This document shows, piece by piece, positions 54,682-63,924 of a stretch of DNA of 64,000 nt. This DNA is from JAXMBN01 sp046349875. Its GTDB lineage: Bacteria > Planctomycetota > Planctomycetia > Pirellulales > Pirellulaceae. The notes below the pieces were generated by a model. It ran no database searches. It saw only the letters and a program-made list of their open reading frames with translations, and was not told the origin of the DNA. The position numbers and the translations under genes are program-made. Numbering within the stretch: the stretch's first letter is position 1; every line of letters starts with the position of its first letter. The stretch spans positions 145,010 through 209,009 of the forward strand of contig JAXMBN010000004.1 of assembly GCA_046349875.1 (NCBI GenBank), written 5' to 3'.

Positions 54682-55854
54682 TCAATCCCAGTCTTCATCT
54701 TCTTCGTCTTCTTCTTCATCATCCCAGTCGTCATCATCTTCATCGTCCCACTCGTCTTCTTCCTCTTCCCCTTCTTCATCTTCGTCGTCTTCTTCGACTT
54801 CTTCCCACTCGTCGTCGCCTTCTTCTTCGTCGTCGAATTCTTCTTCTAGATCTTCATCGTCGTCGAATTCTTCTTCTTCGTCGTCGAATTCTTCTTCATC
54901 ATCGAATTCTTCGTCATCTTCTTCATCATCATCATCGTCGAAGTCGTCTTCTTCGTCTTCAAAATCATCGTCTTCATCCGAAGCGACCAACGGTATTGTG
55001 TTGAATCGTGGGCTCAGGCACGGATCGATCAACTCATCGAGAGTTTCCATCAACCCGTTTGCAGCAACCGTCATCTTCACAGTGGACTCCTTTGTCTCTG
55101 AGCCAATCAAGGAACTAGGGGGATTGTCTTCAAACCCCGAAACCGAATTCTGATTGTCGACACCAGGTTTCGTGGTCGTGAGCTCAATTTGTCGAACCCA
55201 CTCCGCTCGCGGTAATCGTTCAATCGCTTGCAATCCAAATAGTTGTAAGAACCTTCGGGTGGTTCCGTAAAGATAGGGTCGCCCCAGTTCTTCACTTCGC
55301 CCGCAAATTCTTACCAAATCACGCTGCATCAATTGTCGCAACACCTCTCCACATCCGACACCTCGAATCGCTTCGAGATCGGCTTTGAGAATGGGTTGAC
55401 GATAAGCGACCAACGCTAAAGTTTCCAGGGAGGGTTGAGTCAATCTCTGCTCCCCAGGCACATGTTCTAAACGCCGCAACCATTTTGCAAATTGCGGCCG
55501 CGTCATCAACTGAAATCCTCCGGCCACCTCTTCCACGCGGAAGGCGCGACCTTGAAGATCATAGTGTTCATTAAGCTGGCGGGCCAGTGTACGGGCTTCC
55601 GTGGCATCCGCCAACCCAGATAACTGGGCGAGACGGCGACTTGGAAGAGGTTCTCTCGCCATCAACAAGACAGCTTCGAGCCTCCGGCGTCGGAGTTCCT
55701 GCGGTTCTTCGTCGCTCGGGATTGGATCCACTTGGCCCAACTTTTCGTCCGTCGCACCCGCGCATTGCAGTTGCCAGATGAGCTTTCCAGAGCTCGAAGC
55801 CGCATGCAATCGCGTCAACGGACTCCCTTTTTCAAAGGAGTATCTTGGCCGCAT
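54682..55854 (-). CDS. ScpB-like protein with a long acidic tail, copy 2
   Basis: 390 aa from ATG 55854, with GGAAG upstream (TTG 55887 is possible). Residues about 50-230 match ScpB: RLEAVLLMAREPLPSRRLAQLSGL, GGFQLMTRPQFAKWLRRL, LETLALVAYRQPILKADLEAIRGVGCGEVLRQLMQRDLV and TTRRFLQLFGLQAIERLP. The motif TRRFLQLFGLQ equals that of copy 1. The last about 105 residues are almost only Asp and Glu, with repeated EEFDDEE units and GAATTC-bearing DNA repeats. It may be a specialised condensin accessory. Confidence 0.86.
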   Translation of the reverse strand: MRPRYSFEKGSPLTRLHAASSSGKLIWQLQCAGATDEKLGQVDPIPSDEEPQELRRRRLEAVLLMAREPLPSRRLAQLSGLADATEARTLARQLNEHYDLQGRAFRVEEVAGGFQLMTRPQFAKWLRRLEHVPGEQRLTQPSLETLALVAYRQPILKADLEAIRGVGCGEVLRQLMQRDLVRICGRSEELGRPYLYGTTRRFLQLFGLQAIERLPRAEWVRQIELTTTKPGVDNQNSVSGFEDNPPSSLIGSETKESTVKMTVAANGLMETLDELIDPCLSPRFNTIPLVASDEDDDFEDEEDDFDDDDDEEDDEEFDDEEEFDDEEEEFDDDEDLEEEFDDEEEGDDEWEEVEEDDEDEEGEEEEDEWDDEDDDDWDDEEEDEEDEDWD

Positions 55855-56038
55855 ATCCCACTTCCATTGCTGAACGATTTTCCACAAGCCTCAGTCTCCG
55901 CCCATCGTAGGGAAGCAAAAACAGAAAGGCAATGCCGCACCAGGCAGGGATTGCTACAATAGTGCGTTTGGATCGCGGATCGTCCCGCCGCATTTTTTTG
56001 AAAATACGGCCTCCCGTTTCTATTGCTCGCCAAGCTCC

Positions 56039-56767
56039 ATGACAGCTCCGCCCCCCAAATCATCCTCCTGGAATACCGGCAACATAGTCGTCTTGCTGTT
56101 TGTGCTCTTCGCGTTCCTGGGAATTGGAATCATTTCCACTCTGATTTTAGGGAGTGTTTCCGGACGAGAATTCTCACCCCAATCCTTTTGTGTTCGCGAA
56201 TTCTCATATCTTCGAATTCCCGGTATTCACTCCCGAATCACTTCCACAAATCTCAGCTCGACCACGGGCAATTTGGTCTGCAGCACCGCCATCTCACAAC
56301 ACCTCACAGCAGGTATCGGGACAAACGTCCGATGGGATCTCGTTGAATTCCAAATCGGATCCGGTACGCAAACCAAGTCTGAAGCCAGTATTTTGTTGCA
56401 CTATATCGACCCTGCGTATGAAGGAAACTCTTGGGAGCAATGGTCGAACAACAATACCAACCATGCCAAGTTGCTTTGGCCTGCCATCCAATCTCTGGCC
56501 ATCCATCGCTGTTATTTTGCGATTCCCACGCTGATGCAAACGGCAGAATCAACACCCTCTCTGTCAGAGTTTCAAAAAGAAATTCAAAGGCAATCGCTCT
56601 CCGCGATCGAAGTTGCCGCGCGTAGTGCTCATAAAGCTGGCGAGGTAATGCGGGCCAAAGAACTCGCCGAATATGGCAGTCAACTTGGGGACAGCCCATT
56701 TCTGATGTCCTTGCGAAGCGAAGCAACGCGAGCCGAAATCGACGAGGAGCCAAGCGCGGCACCGTGA
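56039..56767 (+). CDS. Membrane-anchored protein of unknown function
   Basis: This 242-aa protein has one N-terminal transmembrane helix (IVVLLFVLFAFLGIGIISTLIL) after a short Pro/Ser-rich cytoplasmic start. The soluble part has no recognised motif; its C-terminal helices (LSAIEVAARSAHKAGEVMRAKELAEYGSQLG) look TPR-like. It overlaps the desulfurase gene start by four bases (GTGA), the first of three coupled genes. Confidence 0.62.
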   Translation: MTAPPPKSSSWNTGNIVVLLFVLFAFLGIGIISTLILGSVSGREFSPQSFCVREFSYLRIPGIHSRITSTNLSSTTGNLVCSTAISQHLTAGIGTNVRWDLVEFQIGSGTQTKSEASILLHYIDPAYEGNSWEQWSNNNTNHAKLLWPAIQSLAIHRCYFAIPTLMQTAESTPSLSEFQKEIQRQSLSAIEVAARSAHKAGEVMRAKELAEYGSQLGDSPFLMSLRSEATRAEIDEEPSAAP

Positions 56768-57945
56768 TTTATCTCGACAACAACGCTACGACGGTCATCC
56801 TCCCCGAAGTGGTCCAACGGATATCCGAACTACTCCACCTTGGACTTGTCAATTCCGCCAGCCAACATCAAGGGGGAAGGCGAGCTCGACGATTGCTCGA
56901 TGATGCCAAAGACCAGATTGCCAACCTTTGTGGTCTGCAGCACGATTCGGTCCAAGCCGATCAAATTCTATTAACAAGCGGTGGCACCGAAGCAAATAAT
57001 CTTGCAATCTTCGGCATGGCAACCAAACCTGGCTCGATCGTTGTTTCTTCGATCGAACACCCCAGTGTATTGGAAGCGGCTCTGCAATGGCAACGCCGTG
57101 GCCGCACCGTGAAATTCCTTCCCGCCAAACCCGATGGCCGGATATGCACCGATACCTTTTGCGAATGGGTCGATCAACACCATCAAAACGAAAGCCATCG
57201 CATCAGCCTAGTCAGCGTGATGGCGGTCAATAATGAAACCGGGGTCATTCAGCCGATCGAAGTTATAGCACCTCTATGTCGCGAACATGGAATTCCGTTT
57301 CATACCGATGCAGTACAGGCCATAGGAAAGATTCCCATCTCCTTTCGCGACCTGCCCATCGACGCCCTCACCCTTACCGCACATAAGCTGCATGGACCAG
57401 TGGGAATCGGTGCACTCTTGGTTCGAAATGGTGTTTCGATCGATCCCATGTTATGGGGTGGCCAACAGCAGATGGGGCTACGTCCCGGGACCGAACCCAT
57501 TGCATTGGCGGCGGCAATGGCGTTTACACTGGAATTGGCTATCAACAATCGCGAGGATCGATGCCGTCGCATGCAGGCAGCTCGCGATCATTTGGAATCG
57601 CACTTGCTTACTCACCACCCGTGGGTTGAAATCCTTGGGCGAGAATCTCCTCGTATCCCCAATACAAGCTTGGTGAGTTTCACGGGACGCAATCGGCAAT
57701 CCCTTCAAATGGGTTTCGATTTGGCTGGCTTAGCCTGTAGTACAGGTTCTGCCTGCGCAAGCGGTAGCAGCCAACCATCCCATGTACTCAAGGCCATGGG
57801 ACTCAACGCGAACCAATGGGAAGGGGCGCTGCGTTTTAGTACCTCCTTCCAAACGACCATTCAAGAAATGGATGATGCTTGTAAGATAATCGACCGCGTG
57901 ATCGATCCACCGTCGTCGGCATTGAATCGAGAAAGGACTCTATGA
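56764..57945 (+). CDS. Cysteine desulfurase (NifS/IscS-like)
   Basis: This 393-aa PLP enzyme releases sulfur from cysteine for Fe-S clusters and thio-modification. The GTG start at 56764 gives IYLDNNATT, the family N-terminus. It has LTSGGTEANNLAIFG, SSIEHPSVLEA, NNETGVIQP, and the PLP lysine in TAHKLHGPVGIGAL. The mobile-loop catalytic Cys is in ACSTGSACASGS, then PSHVLKAMGL. No iscU or iscR is nearby. The next gene overlaps by ATGA, coupling it to an amino-acid dehydrogenase. Confidence 0.92.
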   Translation: MIYLDNNATTVILPEVVQRISELLHLGLVNSASQHQGGRRARRLLDDAKDQIANLCGLQHDSVQADQILLTSGGTEANNLAIFGMATKPGSIVVSSIEHPSVLEAALQWQRRGRTVKFLPAKPDGRICTDTFCEWVDQHHQNESHRISLVSVMAVNNETGVIQPIEVIAPLCREHGIPFHTDAVQAIGKIPISFRDLPIDALTLTAHKLHGPVGIGALLVRNGVSIDPMLWGGQQQMGLRPGTEPIALAAAMAFTLELAINNREDRCRRMQAARDHLESHLLTHHPWVEILGRESPRIPNTSLVSFTGRNRQSLQMGFDLAGLACSTGSACASGSSQPSHVLKAMGLNANQWEGALRFSTSFQTTIQEMDDACKIIDRVIDPPSSALNRERTL

Positions 57946-59180
57946 ACGTTGTGGTTGTGGGCGGAGGCTTGATTGGCCTCAGCGTGGCGGCGGAATGCGC
58001 CGCCAAAAACATGTCGGTGACCGTTCTCGAAGGAACCGCTCAAGAACGTGGCGCTTCTTTCGGCAATGCGGGTATGGTCGTTCCGAGCCACTTCATTCCG
58101 CTCGCAGCCCCTGGCATGGTGGCTCTTGGGCTCAAGTGGATGTGGAATCCTGAATCTCCCTTCTACATTCAACCTCGACTCGACTGGGAACTCATTCGTT
58201 GGGGAATGCAGTTCTACCGTAGCGCAAATCGCTCGCATGTGGCTCGATCAGAACCCTTGTTGCGCGATCTCAATATGGCCAGCCGTGAGCTCTATCTCGA
58301 ACTGTCCAAACAATCTTCGTTTGGCTTGGTTGAGAAGGGATTGGTGATGCTGTGCAAAAATCCCAAAACGCTGGATGCGGAAGCCCACGTAGCGGAACGA
58401 GCCAAGGAGCTCGGAATCCCAGCCGAAGTTCTCTCGGCCCAACAAATGGCTCAATTGGATCCCGATGTTGAGATGGACATTTGTGGAGCGATCTATTTCC
58501 CGAAGGACTGCCACCTTCAACCCGAACGATTTGTGCGAGCCCAAGAGACTCGTCTCCAAAATAGCCATGCGCAACTCAAATGGGGCTGCCGCGCTCTCTC
58601 CTTTCGCGTTGAAAACAATCGTATCCGCGCCGTGGTGACAAGCGAAGGAGAAATCGAAGGCGACGAGTTTGTCCTGGCAAGCGGCGCATGGTCTACCGAA
58701 CTGGCGCGCTCGCTACACTTGCGGCTTCCGATGCAAGCAGGCAAAGGATACAGCGTTACGCTTACCAACCCCAAGCAGCTTCCGCAAATTTGCTCGATCT
58801 TTACCGAAGCGCGCGTTGCAGTTACACCCATGAATGGCTCGTTGCGATTCGGTGGAACGATGGAAATCGCAGGGCTCAATTCCAATATTTCAAAACGTCG
58901 GGTTCAAGGAATCATCCGCTCGGTCCCCCAATACTATCCGCAATTTCAAGAGAGCGATTTTGAAGGGATTGAACCGTGGTATGGCTTGCGCCCTTGCTCA
59001 CCGGATGGTTTGCCCTACCTGGGAAGACCCAAGTCATGGAACAACCTCGTGATCGCCACGGGTCATGCCATGATGGGATTGAGCCTGGCCCCCATCACGG
59101 GCAAACTGGGTGGCCAATTGGTTGCTCGCGAGACACCTTCGATCGCGATTGAACAACTCAACCCGGATCGATTCGGTTAA
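57942..59180 (+). CDS. D-amino-acid dehydrogenase-like FAD oxidoreductase (DadA family)
   Basis: This 412-aa flavoprotein of the DAO family has FAD-binding VVVVGGGLIGLSVAAECAAKNMSVTVLEG at the N-terminus and the DadA-type segment RGASFGNAGMVVPSHFIPLAAPGMVALGLKWM. ASGAWSTELARSL, GLRPCSPDGLPYLGRPKSWNNLVIATGHAMMGLSLAPITGKL forms the C-terminal cap. It oxidises D-amino acids or proline-like substrates to keto acids in known members. AAGGA is five bases before the ATG. It is convergent with a lipase gene. Confidence 0.88.
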   Translation: MNVVVVGGGLIGLSVAAECAAKNMSVTVLEGTAQERGASFGNAGMVVPSHFIPLAAPGMVALGLKWMWNPESPFYIQPRLDWELIRWGMQFYRSANRSHVARSEPLLRDLNMASRELYLELSKQSSFGLVEKGLVMLCKNPKTLDAEAHVAERAKELGIPAEVLSAQQMAQLDPDVEMDICGAIYFPKDCHLQPERFVRAQETRLQNSHAQLKWGCRALSFRVENNRIRAVVTSEGEIEGDEFVLASGAWSTELARSLHLRLPMQAGKGYSVTLTNPKQLPQICSIFTEARVAVTPMNGSLRFGGTMEIAGLNSNISKRRVQGIIRSVPQYYPQFQESDFEGIEPWYGLRPCSPDGLPYLGRPKSWNNLVIATGHAMMGLSLAPITGKLGGQLVARETPSIAIEQLNPDRFG

Positions 59181-59230
59181 GCCTCGCAGTACGTTTCTGT
59201 AGGCAAGCAAGCTTTTGTAAATCTCTAGAT

Positions 59231-60109
59231 TCAAACAGAAACGGTTCGGCCTTGCACTTCGGGAAGGAGAGGATGGGTTAACACATAACGCAGTTCACCC
59301 GATTGATCCTTCTCAGCCGCTTTTTGAATCGCCTGGATGTAGCGATCCATACCATGATCGCCAAAATAATCGATTTGCCCTTGAAGCAATGCCTGCCAAA
59401 GGCCTCGCATGCGATCGGCAAAGCGAACCCATGACTGAATCGAACGAAGATTGCCATCGGTATCGATGTACAACTCCTGACCACTATGTCGATAACCGAG
59501 CCACGGTGGCGGTACCCGAGGTACCACATCGTTGTTGTTCACCCACCGATAATGAGGAATCTTGACGAAGTTGATATAGCGCTGATTTCCAACGCGAGGC
59601 GAACCAAACGTGAAGATCGCTTCGGGATTGGAAGGAATCTTAGAGAGCTTGCAGCGCCCAGCGCAAATCGTTGCCATGGCTCCACCAAGCGAATGCCCCG
59701 CGAACCACATGGGCCTTCGGTTCTCCTTGATGCGTTGTTCCAGCATCGGCCACAAATCATCGACCTCGGTGTTGAATCCGATATGAAGCCTCCCGACTTC
59801 GGTCAACACGGTGAACGCATTGGCATCCGCCTTGACGTCATTCCATTCATGTGGTTCGGTACCTCGGCAAACCACCATGCAATCATCTTCGGTACCCAAA
59901 ATGTAGGCCTGCGCACCATCCCGCTCGACGAACTCACACTCGGTAATACCAGCGCTGCGTACGAGCTCCACGATTTCGTGGTCGGGAAAATAGGCCAGCT
60001 TCGATAGCTCCGCAAACAACAACGACTTGCGGAGCCACGTCCATTGGGAGAGAGGAACGTCGATCTTGGATACGATCGACAATTGTTGAATCGGATTCGA
60101 TTCCGACAC
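59231..60109 (-). CDS. Class 3 lipase family protein
   Basis: This 292-aa protein starts at GTG (SESNPIQQLS). Lipase_3 motifs are VVCRGTEPHEWNDVKADA, nucleophile FAGHSLGGAMATICAGR, FGSPRVGNQRYINFV, acid NNNDVVPRVPPPWLGYRH and His GDHGMDRYIQAI. No signal peptide is seen. It is fungal-lipase-like and probably acts on glycerolipids. It follows gltA by 11 bases on the same strand. Confidence 0.87.
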   Translation of the reverse strand: MSESNPIQQLSIVSKIDVPLSQWTWLRKSLLFAELSKLAYFPDHEIVELVRSAGITECEFVERDGAQAYILGTEDDCMVVCRGTEPHEWNDVKADANAFTVLTEVGRLHIGFNTEVDDLWPMLEQRIKENRRPMWFAGHSLGGAMATICAGRCKLSKIPSNPEAIFTFGSPRVGNQRYINFVKIPHYRWVNNNDVVPRVPPPWLGYRHSGQELYIDTDGNLRSIQSWVRFADRMRGLWQALLQGQIDYFGDHGMDRYIQAIQKAAEKDQSGELRYVLTHPLLPEVQGRTVSV

Positions 60110-60120
60110 TTCCGAAATCT

Positions 60121-61439
60121 CTATGACCGCTTATCGATGGGAACGAATTCGCGCGTGGTCGGTCCTGTATAGACTTGACGCGGTCTTCCGATTCGCGTTG
60201 CGGGATCATGGTGCATTTCGACCCAGTGAGCGATCCATCCCGGCAATCGACCAATCGCAAACAGAACGGTAAACATTTGAACCGGAATACCCATCGCTCG
60301 ATAAATGATTCCAGAATAGAAATCGACGTTCGGATAGAGCTTGCGTTCTACGAAGTAAGGATCCTTCAAAGCAACTTCTTCGAGTTGCTGTGCAACGTCG
60401 AAGAGCGGGTCCTTACGCTTCATCTTGGCCAATAGCTTGTCGCACGCAGCCTTGATGATCTTGGCTCTAGGATCATAGTTCTTGTAAACGCGGTGACCAA
60501 ATCCCATCAAACGGAAATTGCTGGTCTTATCCTTCGCCATGTCCACATACTTCTTCACATTGCCACCATCATTGGCAATCCCTTGCAGCATGTTGACGCA
60601 AGCTTCATTCGCACCACCGTGAAGTGGTCCCCAAAGGGCACAAATACCTGCTGAAATCGACGCAAACAAGTTCGCATTCGATGATCCCACCAATCGCACC
60701 GTCGATGTGGAACAGTTCTGTTCATGGTCCGCATGCACGATAAACAGAAGATTCAAGGCACGTACAAAATCGGGATCTGGTTCGTAAATCTCACTTGGAA
60801 CCGCAAACATCATCCGCAAGAAGTTCTCGCAGTAGTCGAGCGAATTTTGAGGATAGACAAACGGCTGCCCAAAGGCCTTCTTGTAGCTATAGGCCGCAAT
60901 CGTTGGGAGCTTGGCCAACAAGCGATGGATCGATACCGATACCTGCTCGGGATCATGAACATCGAGCGAATCTTGGTAGAAAGTCGACAAGGCTCCCACC
61001 ACCGATCCCAGGATTGCCATGGGGTGAGCATCGCGAGGGAAGCCGTTATAGAAAGATCGCATATCCTCATGCAACATGGTGTGACGGCGAATCGATTCGC
61101 GGAACGATTCCAATTGATCACGCTGGCAATTCGCCATAAATCAGCAGATAAGCAAGTTTCGACGAAGTCACAATGCTCGGCCAAAACTTCGATTGGATAA
61201 CCGCGATACCGCAAAATCCCCTTGTCGCCGTCCAAATACGTAATCGAACTCGTTGTCGCGCCGGTATTGGCATAGCCTTCGTCGAGCGTGATGTGGCCCG
61301 TCAGTTTTAGAAGCTGAGCAATATCGATCGCTCGCTCATTTTCCGTACCCACAACCACCGGCAATTCGAGCTCTTTTCCCCCAACGGCTAGCTTGGCTGT
61401 CTCTGCATCGGTCTTGATGCTTCCTAGCTTGTTACTCAT
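60121..61439 (-). pseudogene. gltA: Citrate synthase, interrupted by two closely spaced frame changes
   Basis: This enzyme makes citrate from oxaloacetate and acetyl-CoA in the TCA cycle. The N-terminus (61439 down) is normal: GHITLDEGYANTGATTSSITYLDGDKGILRYRGYPIEVLAEH. After FVETC the frame shifts at about 61150 into LLIYGELP, then shifts again at about 61123 into DQLESFRESIRRHTMLHEDM. The rest is normal: ALWGPLHGGANEACVNML, FGHRVYKNYDPRAK, PNVDFYSGIIYRAMGIP, and the terminal YTGPTTREFVPID. Removing one T near 61150 recreates ETCYLLIYGELP. The longest frames (60121-61137 and the N-part) are the two halves. Overlaps a 46-codon leader ORF by ATGA. Confidence 0.85.
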
Positions 61440-61576
61440 GCAATCAACTCCGAGTCTTTCGTGGTCTGGGGCGGGGCGTAAGGGTTGGGAAAAGGATCAA
61501 ATCCCGGTCCTAAGGAGTTTAGCTGTCCGACAATCGTTTCACAATTGCTCTCTACCACTCTGCCATTCGGTTTCAT
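61436..61576 (-). CDS. 46-codon ORF translationally coupled to citrate synthase
   Basis: This short ORF starts at ATG 61576 with AGAGGGA five bases upstream, a strong Shine-Dalgarno. Its TGA overlaps the gltA ATG (ATGA, 61436-61439). The product has a low-Cys, Pro-rich C-terminus (GPGFDPFPNPYAPPQTT). No family was recognised. It may be a real small protein or a leader controlling gltA translation. Confidence 0.6.
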   Translation of the reverse strand: MKPNGRVVESNCETIVGQLNSLGPGFDPFPNPYAPPQTTKDSELIA

Positions 61577-61622
61577 CGTTCCCTCTGGAAAGGTCTCCGA
61601 ACCGCCGAAAAATGTAGGGAAT

Positions 61623-62633
61623 TTAACCTTCGTGCGCCCCACCAAACTTGCCACGCAGGCCTTCAAGCACCTTGGCTCGATCCAACTTGGGTTCATACCC
61701 CAGCCTCTTTCGAGCGGACTCGATCGAAAAATAGTGATCAACTCCTAACTGCAATGCGACAAAACGCGTCATCGGAGGTTCTTTTTGGATGCGTAGCCCC
61801 GAGTAGATTTTTTCGAGCATCCAACCTGCGGCATATGCGACTGGCAACGGAACCGAAGAACGAGGCGGTTTCAAACCTTCCAGTGCAAGGATCTGACCGA
61901 TCCATTCCCAGCATTCCACGGGAACTCCATCCGTCAAGAAAAAGGCCCTGCCTGCAACTTCCGCGTCACCCTGCAGCAACTTTTCTAATGCTAGGCCATG
62001 CCCGAGGGCCGCGAGGTCAACGTGTACAGTGTCGATGAGATTCCGTCCTGAACCTACGCGTTTGAGCTTTCCTTGACGACATTTGGAAATGACTCGTGGA
62101 AATAAATGGGGGTCACCTTCGCCCCAAATCAAATGGGGTCGGAGAGCGCAGGTCAATATTTGGCCTGGGCTGTTTTGATCCAACACAAACTTCTCAGCGA
62201 TGGCTTTGGTTCGGGGATAGTGACAAAGAAAATGCGATGGATAGGGAACCGATTCGTCGACTCCTGATTGCGGTTTTCCATCAAAGGTAACGCTCGGACT
62301 ACTACAATGAACGAATGCACTGACACCTTGCCGTTTTGACTCTTCCATCAGCAACCGAGTTGCATCGACATTGATCGATTCATAGGATCGAGCCGGCCCC
62401 CAAATTCCAGCAAGGGCCGCTGTATGGATGACACCGTCGACCTGCTGGCATGCGCGACCAACGGTTGCTCGATCGCATAGATTTCCTTGGATGCACTCCA
62501 CCCCCATCTCGGCAAGTTGCGGATATTCTTGACGTGCTACACCACGAACGCGATACCCACGCTCCAACAACCAACGACAGATGGCGCGGCCTAAAAACCC
62601 CCCATAACCTGTCACCAGAATTCTTTTACTCAT
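61623..62633 (-). CDS. NAD(P)-dependent sugar-epimerase-like reductase (3-beta-HSD/OleD type)
   Basis: 336 aa from ATG 62633, the first Met before the Rossmann motif ILVTGYGGFLGRAICRWLLERGY. 3-beta-HSD-type blocks are VDGVIHTAALAGIWGP, FVHCSSPSVTFDGKPQSGVDESVPYP, catalytic HYPRTKAIAEKFVL (YxxxK) and LRPHLIWGEGDPHLFPRVI. The profile resembles OleD, which reduces a beta-ketoacid in long-chain olefin synthesis; sterol dehydrogenases are the alternative. No oleA, oleB or oleC is in the window. It is divergent from the phospholipase gene. Confidence 0.83.
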   Translation of the reverse strand: MSKRILVTGYGGFLGRAICRWLLERGYRVRGVARQEYPQLAEMGVECIQGNLCDRATVGRACQQVDGVIHTAALAGIWGPARSYESINVDATRLLMEESKRQGVSAFVHCSSPSVTFDGKPQSGVDESVPYPSHFLCHYPRTKAIAEKFVLDQNSPGQILTCALRPHLIWGEGDPHLFPRVISKCRQGKLKRVGSGRNLIDTVHVDLAALGHGLALEKLLQGDAEVAGRAFFLTDGVPVECWEWIGQILALEGLKPPRSSVPLPVAYAAGWMLEKIYSGLRIQKEPPMTRFVALQLGVDHYFSIESARKRLGYEPKLDRAKVLEGLRGKFGGAHEG

Positions 62634-62739
62634 AACATTCCATCTGCGTGATCGTGCTCTACAGTTGCTAGAATCTTCCCACGGACGTAATCGATAGCAA
62701 CCCCATACTCTCCGAATCTTTCTTCCTGCGAGCTCCCTC

Positions 62740-63924
62740 ATGACCTCACACGCTTGCTTGGCAACGATTCTCAAGCTTCAACTCTTTGGCCTTTGTATGC
62801 TCGGCATCCAGCCGCTCCCAAAGGCACATAGCCAGGAAGCGGCTCGTTCATCTCGCGACAGTATTGATCCTCGCTGGAATGAAATCCAAGTGATCGGGAG
62901 TCACAATTCTTATCATATCGCTCCCTCGCCCGACATGATGAAGCTGATCGGTACTGCGACCAAGTCGACCGCTGAATCGATCGACTACACACACCCACCC
63001 ATCGCTGATCAATTCCAACAGCAACATGTCCGACAAATCGAGTTAGATATCTATGCAGATCCCGAAGGAGGTCTCTATGCTCAACCGATCGGACGCAAAC
63101 TTCTTCTTGAAGCGGGACTCGATGCAGGCAAAGATCCTAATCTCGATGGAATACTCGATCGGCCTGGCTTAAAAATTCGTCACGCCCCTGGCTTCGATTA
63201 TGCGACCACCGTCCCCACCTTGAAGCAAGCTCTCCAGCAAGTCCATCAATGGTCTTCCGCTCATCCACGTCACGTCCCCATCCTCGTGCTGATCGAACTC
63301 AAAGAATCCGCCCCTGCACCAGCCATGGTGAAGCCGATACCGTTTCATAAACAGCAAATGGATGAAGTTGATCGCGAGATACGATCGGTCTTTTCGGAAG
63401 ACCATTTGATCACACCTGACAGCATTCGAGGCAACCATACAACGCTTCGTGATGCCGTGCTTCAGCAAGGTTGGCCCAAATTGTCGGCCTGTCGTGGCAA
63501 GGTTGCCTTTGCCTTGGACAATGAAGGATCCTTTCGCGATCGCTACCTGGAAGGGCATGAGCACCTGCAGGGACGAACCATGTTTGCGACCGTGGATGCA
63601 AAACATCCTGCAGCAGCATGGATGAAAATCAATGATCCCATTGCGCAGTATGATCATATCCAAGCGATGGTTCGACAAGGTTTTCTCGTTCGAACGCGAG
63701 CCGATGCCAACACCACTCAGTCTCGTCGCAATGATACGACGCAGCGAGAGAAGGCGTTATCGAGCGGCGCACAATTTGTCAGCACGGATTATGCTGTACC
63801 AGACCGTCGATTCTCGGAATATACTTGCCGTTTTCCCAACGGCATCGTTGCCAGGAACAATCCCGTTGTGGGTGCCGCGAATCGCCCCGATGTGGATCTC
63901 GAACAACTCTCCAATCCCCAATAA
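62740..63924 (+). CDS. Secreted calcium-dependent phosphoinositide phospholipase C-like protein
   Basis: This 394-aa protein has a signal peptide (LQLFGLCMLGIQPLPKAHS). The Ca2+-dependent PI-PLC family (PF16670 type) is shown by IQVIGSHNSYHIAPSPDMM, QQHVRQIELDIYADPEGG, GFDYATTVPTLKQAL, VLIELKESAPAP and the later GKVAFALDNEGSFRDRYLEG with LVRTRADANTTQSRRND. The His-Asn pair of the active site and the Glu/Asp ligands are present. Substrate may be a phosphoinositide or another phosphodiester. Confidence 0.85.
   Translation: MTSHACLATILKLQLFGLCMLGIQPLPKAHSQEAARSSRDSIDPRWNEIQVIGSHNSYHIAPSPDMMKLIGTATKSTAESIDYTHPPIADQFQQQHVRQIELDIYADPEGGLYAQPIGRKLLLEAGLDAGKDPNLDGILDRPGLKIRHAPGFDYATTVPTLKQALQQVHQWSSAHPRHVPILVLIELKESAPAPAMVKPIPFHKQQMDEVDREIRSVFSEDHLITPDSIRGNHTTLRDAVLQQGWPKLSACRGKVAFALDNEGSFRDRYLEGHEHLQGRTMFATVDAKHPAAAWMKINDPIAQYDHIQAMVRQGFLVRTRADANTTQSRRNDTTQREKALSSGAQFVSTDYAVPDRRFSEYTCRFPNGIVARNNPVVGAANRPDVDLEQLSNPQ

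Noticed and set aside
54545..55153. Plus-strand frame of about 200 aa made mostly of Ser
   Set aside because: It is the antisense of the Asp/Glu tail of the second ScpB-like gene: GAA/GAT-type codons read backwards give TTC/TCN. No initiation signal or domain.
61577..61741. Upstream extension of the 46-codon ORF to position 61741
   Set aside because: It would overlap the conserved 3' end of the OleD-like reductase gene; the internal ATG 61576 has the strong Shine-Dalgarno.
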